From NCBI GenBank assembly GCA_945874515.1, contig CAMCHA010000042.1, positions 1 to 10,326 of the forward strand: DNA of 10,326 nt. Reading direction: 5' to 3'. The notes beneath the pieces were generated by a model that saw nothing but the letters and a program-made list of their open reading frames with translations, did not search any database and was not told the DNA's origin. Below, piece after piece: positions 6,742 through 10,326 of the stretch. The position numbers were made by a program, and so were the translations under genes. Source of the DNA: Asaia bogorensis (GTDB lineage: Bacteria > Pseudomonadota > Alphaproteobacteria > Acetobacterales > Acetobacteraceae). The first letter of the stretch is position 1, and the number at the start of each line of letters is the position of its first letter.

Positions 6742-6755
6742 TTGACGCAGGTCAA
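6742..6755. promoter_or_regulatory. FNR/FixK-type operator TTGAC-N4-GTCAA
   Basis: TTGACGCAGGTCAA is a perfectly symmetric half-site pair with four-base spacing. This is the form bound by CRP/FNR-family oxygen or nitric oxide regulators (FNR, FixK, Dnr). Its centre at 6748.5 is 41.5 bases upstream of the start of transcription predicted from the -10 element at 6714-6719, the classic activating position. On the other side it is centred 56 bp from the start codon of the lipoprotein gene, where no matching -10 is seen, so control of the CBS-BON gene is more likely. Confidence 0.7.
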
Positions 6756-6804
6756 TGCAGGATGGGTCCTCGCAACCTTTTGGTGAATATGCGAAGCTGA
6801 TCTG

Positions 6805-7428
6805 ATGAAGGCGGCGGCGTTGTTTTTCACCATGATGCTGGGCGGTTGTAGCGTGCTGGGCGGGGCAGGGCTGACCGGCCCGGCACCGCAAGGTCAGCTT
6901 GTTGCACCCGAAGCGCTGGCTCCCTTGGCCGCACCGCCGGCCGGGCGGGCGCTTTGGGCGGAGCTTGGCGAGGATGCCGGCTTGGCGCGCCCTGTGCGCC
7001 AGGAAGGGTCGCGGCGCTTTTGGCGCACGGATCAGGGGCTGGTCTTCGTCACGGAAGGGGCGCGGATTGTCGCGACGGCCGGGCTACCCACCATGCTGCT
7101 GGCAAACACACCGATTGGCGATGACCCGCTGCGTCGTGCTGCGCGGCTTGGCCCCGCACCGGTGCGCCTTGCCCATAGTTTTGACTTTGCGGGCGCTGAG
7201 GGCCGGCCAGAACAGATGCGCTTCGGCCAGGTGGTACAATGCCGGATTGAGCCTGAGGAACCCGCCATTGGTGGTGTGATTGAGCGGGTTGAAATTTGTG
7301 AGGGCGCCGTGGCTTTCACCAATCGCTTCTGGCTTCGGGCCGCGGATCGTGTGTTGATACGCTCAGAACAATGGATCGGGCGCGATGTGCCGCCGCTTCG
7401 GCTGGAAGTGGCGGTGGAGGGGGGTTAA
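6805..7428 (+). CDS. YjbF-family outer-membrane lipoprotein
   Basis: The 207-residue protein has a short lipoprotein signal with lipobox LGGC and lipidated Cys at residue 15. The mature part matches the YjbF/GfcB family (PF11102) by eye: a segment GLVFVTEGARIVATAGLP at 78-95, a central SFDFAG...RFGQVVQC at 125-146, and a C-terminal FTNRFWLRAADRVLIRSEQW at 171-190. Two further cysteines, C146 and C165, flank the expected strand pair and could form a disulfide. YjbF and GfcB proteins are encoded in exopolysaccharide or capsule operons, usually with YjbE, YjbG and YjbH partners. None of these is next to it here. The exact biochemical role of the family is not established. The ribosome binding site is weak. 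The gene's TAA overlaps the stop codon of the convergent MscS gene in a shared TTAA. Confidence 0.82.
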   Translation: MKAAALFFTMMLGGCSVLGGAGLTGPAPQGQLVAPEALAPLAAPPAGRALWAELGEDAGLARPVRQEGSRRFWRTDQGLVFVTEGARIVATAGLPTMLLANTPIGDDPLRRAARLGPAPVRLAHSFDFAGAEGRPEQMRFGQVVQCRIEPEEPAIGGVIERVEICEGAVAFTNRFWLRAADRVLIRSEQWIGRDVPPLRLEVAVEGG

Positions 7429-9719
7429 CCCGGCGCCGCCGGTGCCTCCGGCGCAGCGCTTACCGTTTGCGCCGAGTGTTTTTCTGCCAGCACCAGCTTC
7501 TGATGCGGATCGGGAAACTCAATACCCATCTCATTAAAGCGCCGCTTGATCCGCCGGTTCATCTCCCGCGCGACCGCCCAGCGTTGGGATGGTTCTGTCT
7601 TCAGCCGCACACGTATCACCACGCCCGAATCGCCAAGCTTGTCCACGCCCATGACATCCAGATCATCGCGGATCACGGGGCGCCAACGCGGATCCTGGCG
7701 CATTTCGGCGGCGATCTCACGCAGGGTCTTGGCGACGTGATCAGTATCCTCCCCGTAATCAACATTCACATCAATCACGGCAAAGGCGAAATCGCGCGTC
7801 TGGTTTGTGACACTGGTGACGGTACTGAAGGGGATAATGTGCAAGCTGCCATCCACGGCGCGGAGCTTGATGGAACGGATGGAAAGATGTTCCACAACGC
7901 CATTCAGCCCGCCTAATTGCACCACATCACCAACTGCGACCGCGTCTTCAAGCAGCAGGAAGATGCCCGTGATCACATCCTGAACCAGTCGCTGGCTACC
8001 AAAGCCGACCGCAATGCCGACCACACCGGCGCCGGCAATTAGCGGGGCGACATTCACGCCGATTTCCGCGAGCACTGATAGCGCCACAAAAATCAAGATC
8101 ATCACCAAAAGCGCCGTGCGCAGCATGGGCAACAGCGTACGCACCCGCGCACTTTGCGCAGCCTTGGCATCGCGTGAGAGCCGTTCCAAATGCCGCTGGA
8201 TCGCGGCGTTGACGCCTTCCCAGATCACCAGCGCCAAGGTGATGGTGAGTGTGATGGAAACGATGGAGGAAACCAGCCGATTGCCAAGCTTGCCGCGGCC
8301 AAACCAGGCAAAGGCTTCCAAGCCCCAGCTTTCCAGGAGAAACAGAAGCGCGATCGCGCCAATGGCAAGGCTTGCGGCGCCTTTCAACACGGGCAAGTAG
8401 CGATTGGCTCGCGCTTCCAGCCCCGGGTAGCGCGCGGCTAATTCAGGCGTGATGCGGAAGGCACGCTGGACCACGCGGCGCATGGCCATATCCGCCAATT
8501 TGGCAAGCGACAGGATCAGGATGGTGCCGAAGGAAACCTTGAGCAGCCGCCAAAAACCGTTTTGGATTTCCAGTGCCCAGACTCCCCACGCCGCGATGAG
8601 CCAGGCAATCGCCACCAAATGCCAGACATCAGACGCTCGGTCCCGCAGCATCCTGAAAATGCGGCGCGCTTGATCCGGTTCTTCGCCTTCCGCCAATTCT
8701 GGTGCGCGCAAGAAAGCTGACACAGACTGCCTATTCTGAAGAATGATGATCACCAGGAACAGCGTGACCAACAGCAGGGCAATGCGCAGGATTGAATCAT
8801 GGGCAGACCAGGGGAGCCCGAATTGCAATCCCGCTTCAGCCACCGCATAGCTTGAAACCAGCACTATGACGATACGTCTGAGCCAGATGGTGGCATAGGC
8901 CGCCGTTTCATCCAGGACCGGCAGAATACGCAAATGGCTTGAAGCCGGCGAAAGCAACATCCGCGCCGCCGCCATGACAACGCGTGAGACGATATAGGCG
9001 TTATTGGCCGTCAGCATGACAAGCTGCGTGCTTGGTAAGGGTCGCACGGCGCTGATCAGCCCGTAGGAAACCAAGGCGAAGGCCGCAACCGGTATCAGAT
9101 CAAGGCCCAGCCGGCCCAGGACCAAGGGCACGCGTTTCAGCAGCACCCAGCCCGCATTGTCTGGCGGCGCATGGGCATCCAGCCAGTCACGTGGGCGACG
9201 CAGCGCCTTCATCGCAGCCCATTCCGCCAGCAAGCCAAGGCCGATCACCAGAATCAGCTTCCAGGATGCATCCAGCACGCGCGATTGCGTAATCGGGTCC
9301 CGCGCGAGGGATGCCAGCCAGCCCAGCATCGCTGGCAGATCAGCAATGGCTTGCACTGTGGCGACAAGCTGATCGGAAAATGCCGCGAGACGTTGCGACG
9401 CGCCCTGGAGCAATTGCGCGCCGAGTGTATTCGGCGCCAGCAGCGCCGGTTCCGTGCTGGCCGGGGCCGCGGGCGCGAGCCCTTCCGCTTCTGGTGCGGC
9501 GGCACGCAGAGCCCGGATCAATTCAGCGCGCTGCGCATCATCCTGCAAAACCTTGAGCAGCGCCTCAATCTCTGGCGACAATGTTGCCGGTGTGGGCACG
9601 GCGATGGCGGGCTGTTGCGCCAACGGATTGCCCGGTTCCGGCTGAGCCAGCGCCTGGCCGGCCAGCAGCAGGAGGCCCAGCAGCAGGATGAAGTGCCGAA
9701 TTCCCTTGAGAATGCTCAT
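7425..9719 (-). CDS. Large MscS-family mechanosensitive channel
   Basis: The 764-residue protein starts with a signal peptide (MSILKGIRHF, hydrophobic 11-24, ALA-Q cleavage near 25). A periplasmic helical region follows at about 40-145, Ala/Pro-rich in part. Many membrane helices follow between about 152 and 555. The conserved MscS core comes last: pore helix NVAPLIAGAGVVGIAVGFGSQ near 556-576, then RLVQDVITGIFLLLED, the beta domain with VGDVVQLGGLNGVVE at 596-610, and the cytoplasmic vestibule to about 745. It should release solutes on osmotic downshock. Length and the extra helices resemble the large YbiO/YnaI/YjeP-type members rather than the small MscS. The start at 9719 is chosen because it places the signal peptide at the N-terminus; the frame is open 34 codons upstream, with no secretion-like sequence there. 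The ribosome binding site is poor. Confidence 0.92.
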   Translation of the reverse strand: MSILKGIRHFILLLGLLLLAGQALAQPEPGNPLAQQPAIAVPTPATLSPEIEALLKVLQDDAQRAELIRALRAAAPEAEGLAPAAPASTEPALLAPNTLGAQLLQGASQRLAAFSDQLVATVQAIADLPAMLGWLASLARDPITQSRVLDASWKLILVIGLGLLAEWAAMKALRRPRDWLDAHAPPDNAGWVLLKRVPLVLGRLGLDLIPVAAFALVSYGLISAVRPLPSTQLVMLTANNAYIVSRVVMAAARMLLSPASSHLRILPVLDETAAYATIWLRRIVIVLVSSYAVAEAGLQFGLPWSAHDSILRIALLLVTLFLVIIILQNRQSVSAFLRAPELAEGEEPDQARRIFRMLRDRASDVWHLVAIAWLIAAWGVWALEIQNGFWRLLKVSFGTILILSLAKLADMAMRRVVQRAFRITPELAARYPGLEARANRYLPVLKGAASLAIGAIALLFLLESWGLEAFAWFGRGKLGNRLVSSIVSITLTITLALVIWEGVNAAIQRHLERLSRDAKAAQSARVRTLLPMLRTALLVMILIFVALSVLAEIGVNVAPLIAGAGVVGIAVGFGSQRLVQDVITGIFLLLEDAVAVGDVVQLGGLNGVVEHLSIRSIKLRAVDGSLHIIPFSTVTSVTNQTRDFAFAVIDVNVDYGEDTDHVAKTLREIAAEMRQDPRWRPVIRDDLDVMGVDKLGDSGVVIRVRLKTEPSQRWAVAREMNRRIKRRFNEMGIEFPDPHQKLVLAEKHSAQTVSAAPEAPAAPG

Positions 9720-9808
9720 GCCGCGCTTGGGAGCGCATTGCCGGGCGCGGGTCAAGTCTTCTTCGCACCCCAATTGCCCGCGGGCGGCGGCGCCGTTACA
9801 CCGCCAGC

Positions 9809-10326
9809 ATGCTTGCTGCACCTTCCGTCTGGACAGTCATGATCGCCCTTTTGGGGACGCATCTGGCCGGGATGGGCGTTTTCCTGACCGTGCCGGTGCT
9901 GGCGCCGGCCATCGCGGCTGAACTCGGCATCGCTGCATCGCTTGCCGGGGTGCATACCGCGCTGGTCTATCTAGGGGCCATGGTGTCCGGGCCCTTGGCG
10001 GGGGCTTTCATTCATCGCTTTGGCGGCATTCGGGTTCTGCAGGTGGGGATGCTGATCTCGGCCTTCGGCATCTCCTTGGCGGCACTTGGGCATCCGGCGG
10101 CGCTTTTCGCCTCAGCCATCATTGCCGGGCTCGGCCATGGGCCGGTAACGCCGGCAGGCAGCCATTTGCTCGCCGCCCGCACGCCTGCACGGCGGCGGGG
10201 CCTGATTTTTAGCCTCAAGCAATGCGGCGTGCCGGCGGGGGCCATGCTGATTGCCGCTGCCGTGCCGCCCATTGCGGTGGCGGCCGGCTGGCGCCAGGGC
10301 GTATTTGCGGTGGTGGTTTTCCTGGC
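9809..10326 (+). CDS. Major facilitator superfamily transporter (partial, 3' end off window)
   Basis: The frame is open from ATG at 9809 to the window edge, giving 172 codons and no stop. Alternating hydrophobic helices are visible: about residues 9-38 (ALLGTHLAGMGVFLTVPVLA), 45-65, 76-93, 96-118 and 137-160. The helix 2-3 loop GPLAGAFIHRFGGIRVL (61-77) is the MFS motif A region in a divergent form. RGLIFSLKQCGVPAGAM near 129-145 is a pattern I know from bacterial MFS drug or anion transporters with a FS.KQ.GVP..G signature. The substrate cannot be told from this half. The gene is divergent from the MscS gene with 89 bp between. A second in-frame ATG at 9839 is possible; no strong ribosome binding site decides. 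Confidence 0.85.
   Translation, partial: MLAAPSVWTVMIALLGTHLAGMGVFLTVPVLAPAIAAELGIAASLAGVHTALVYLGAMVSGPLAGAFIHRFGGIRVLQVGMLISAFGISLAALGHPAALFASAIIAGLGHGPVTPAGSHLLAARTPARRRGLIFSLKQCGVPAGAMLIAAAVPPIAVAAGWRQGVFAVVVFL

Noticed and set aside
6688..6891. 68-codon N-terminal extension of the CBS-BON protein
   Set aside because: It covers the FNR-type site and -10 element and runs into the divergent gene; the ATG at 6687 has a good ribosome binding site and begins at the CBS domain.
7371..7916. 181-codon plus-strand frame inside the MscS gene
   Set aside because: It is antisense to the conserved MscS pore and vestibule coding sequence.
1..10326. Search for CRISPR arrays, tRNA or rRNA genes, transposases, integrase sites or defence genes
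   Set aside because: No regularly spaced repeats, cloverleaf-like segments, transposase or integrase motifs, or terminal inverted repeats were seen by eye; the window looks like core chromosome.

Overview
The window reads as an ordinary, gene-dense chromosomal segment of a high-GC alphaproteobacterium. The likely placement is Rhodospirillales/Acetobacteraceae. This rests on the acpP-fabF-mltG run, an L28 of alphaproteobacterial type, an Atm1-type exporter, a YjbF-family lipoprotein and an FNR/FixK-like box, together with strong G/C bias at codon third positions. The placement comes from recognising families, not from a database search. I see no phage, insertion sequence, CRISPR array, toxin-antitoxin pair or defence island, and base composition looks even across the window.

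Layout. Positions 1-297 (minus) hold the N-terminal part of a NUDIX hydrolase with a DUF4743 leader domain. It is divergent from an Atm1-like ABC exporter at 373-2280 (plus). A small uncharacterised gene (2317-2577, plus) follows the exporter closely. Next come a palindromic intergenic repeat (2611-2658) and rpmB for ribosomal protein L28 (2757-3050, plus), which ends in an intrinsic terminator. A minus-strand cluster then runs from right to left: acpP (5443-5682), fabF (4126-5409) and mltG (3106-4119), covering fatty-acid chain elongation and a cell-wall lytic transglycosylase. Upstream of acpP is a 306-bp gap with a second copy of the palindromic repeat and a perfect 16-bp hairpin. Beyond the gap is a CBS-CBS-BON gene (5989-6687, minus) with a well-placed FNR/FixK-type box. 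A YjbF-like lipoprotein gene (6805-7428, plus) converges on a large MscS-family channel gene (7425-9719, minus), and the two stop codons share the tetranucleotide TTAA. The window ends inside an MFS transporter gene (from 9809, plus).

How the genes relate. Only acpP-fabF-mltG is a clear functional unit: acyl carrier protein, its condensing enzyme and a co-transcribed cell-envelope enzyme. The other genes are single-gene units or short pairs. Most products concern the envelope or membrane (Atm1, MltG, YjbF, MscS, MFS).

The observations most worth following are non-coding. One is the pair of 48-bp palindromic elements, which show a compensatory stem change and face the same way relative to the downstream housekeeping gene. 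The other is the symmetric TTGAC-N4-GTCAA site centred at -41.5 from a predicted start of transcription for the CBS-BON gene. I did not find evidence for a previously undescribed multi-gene system here.
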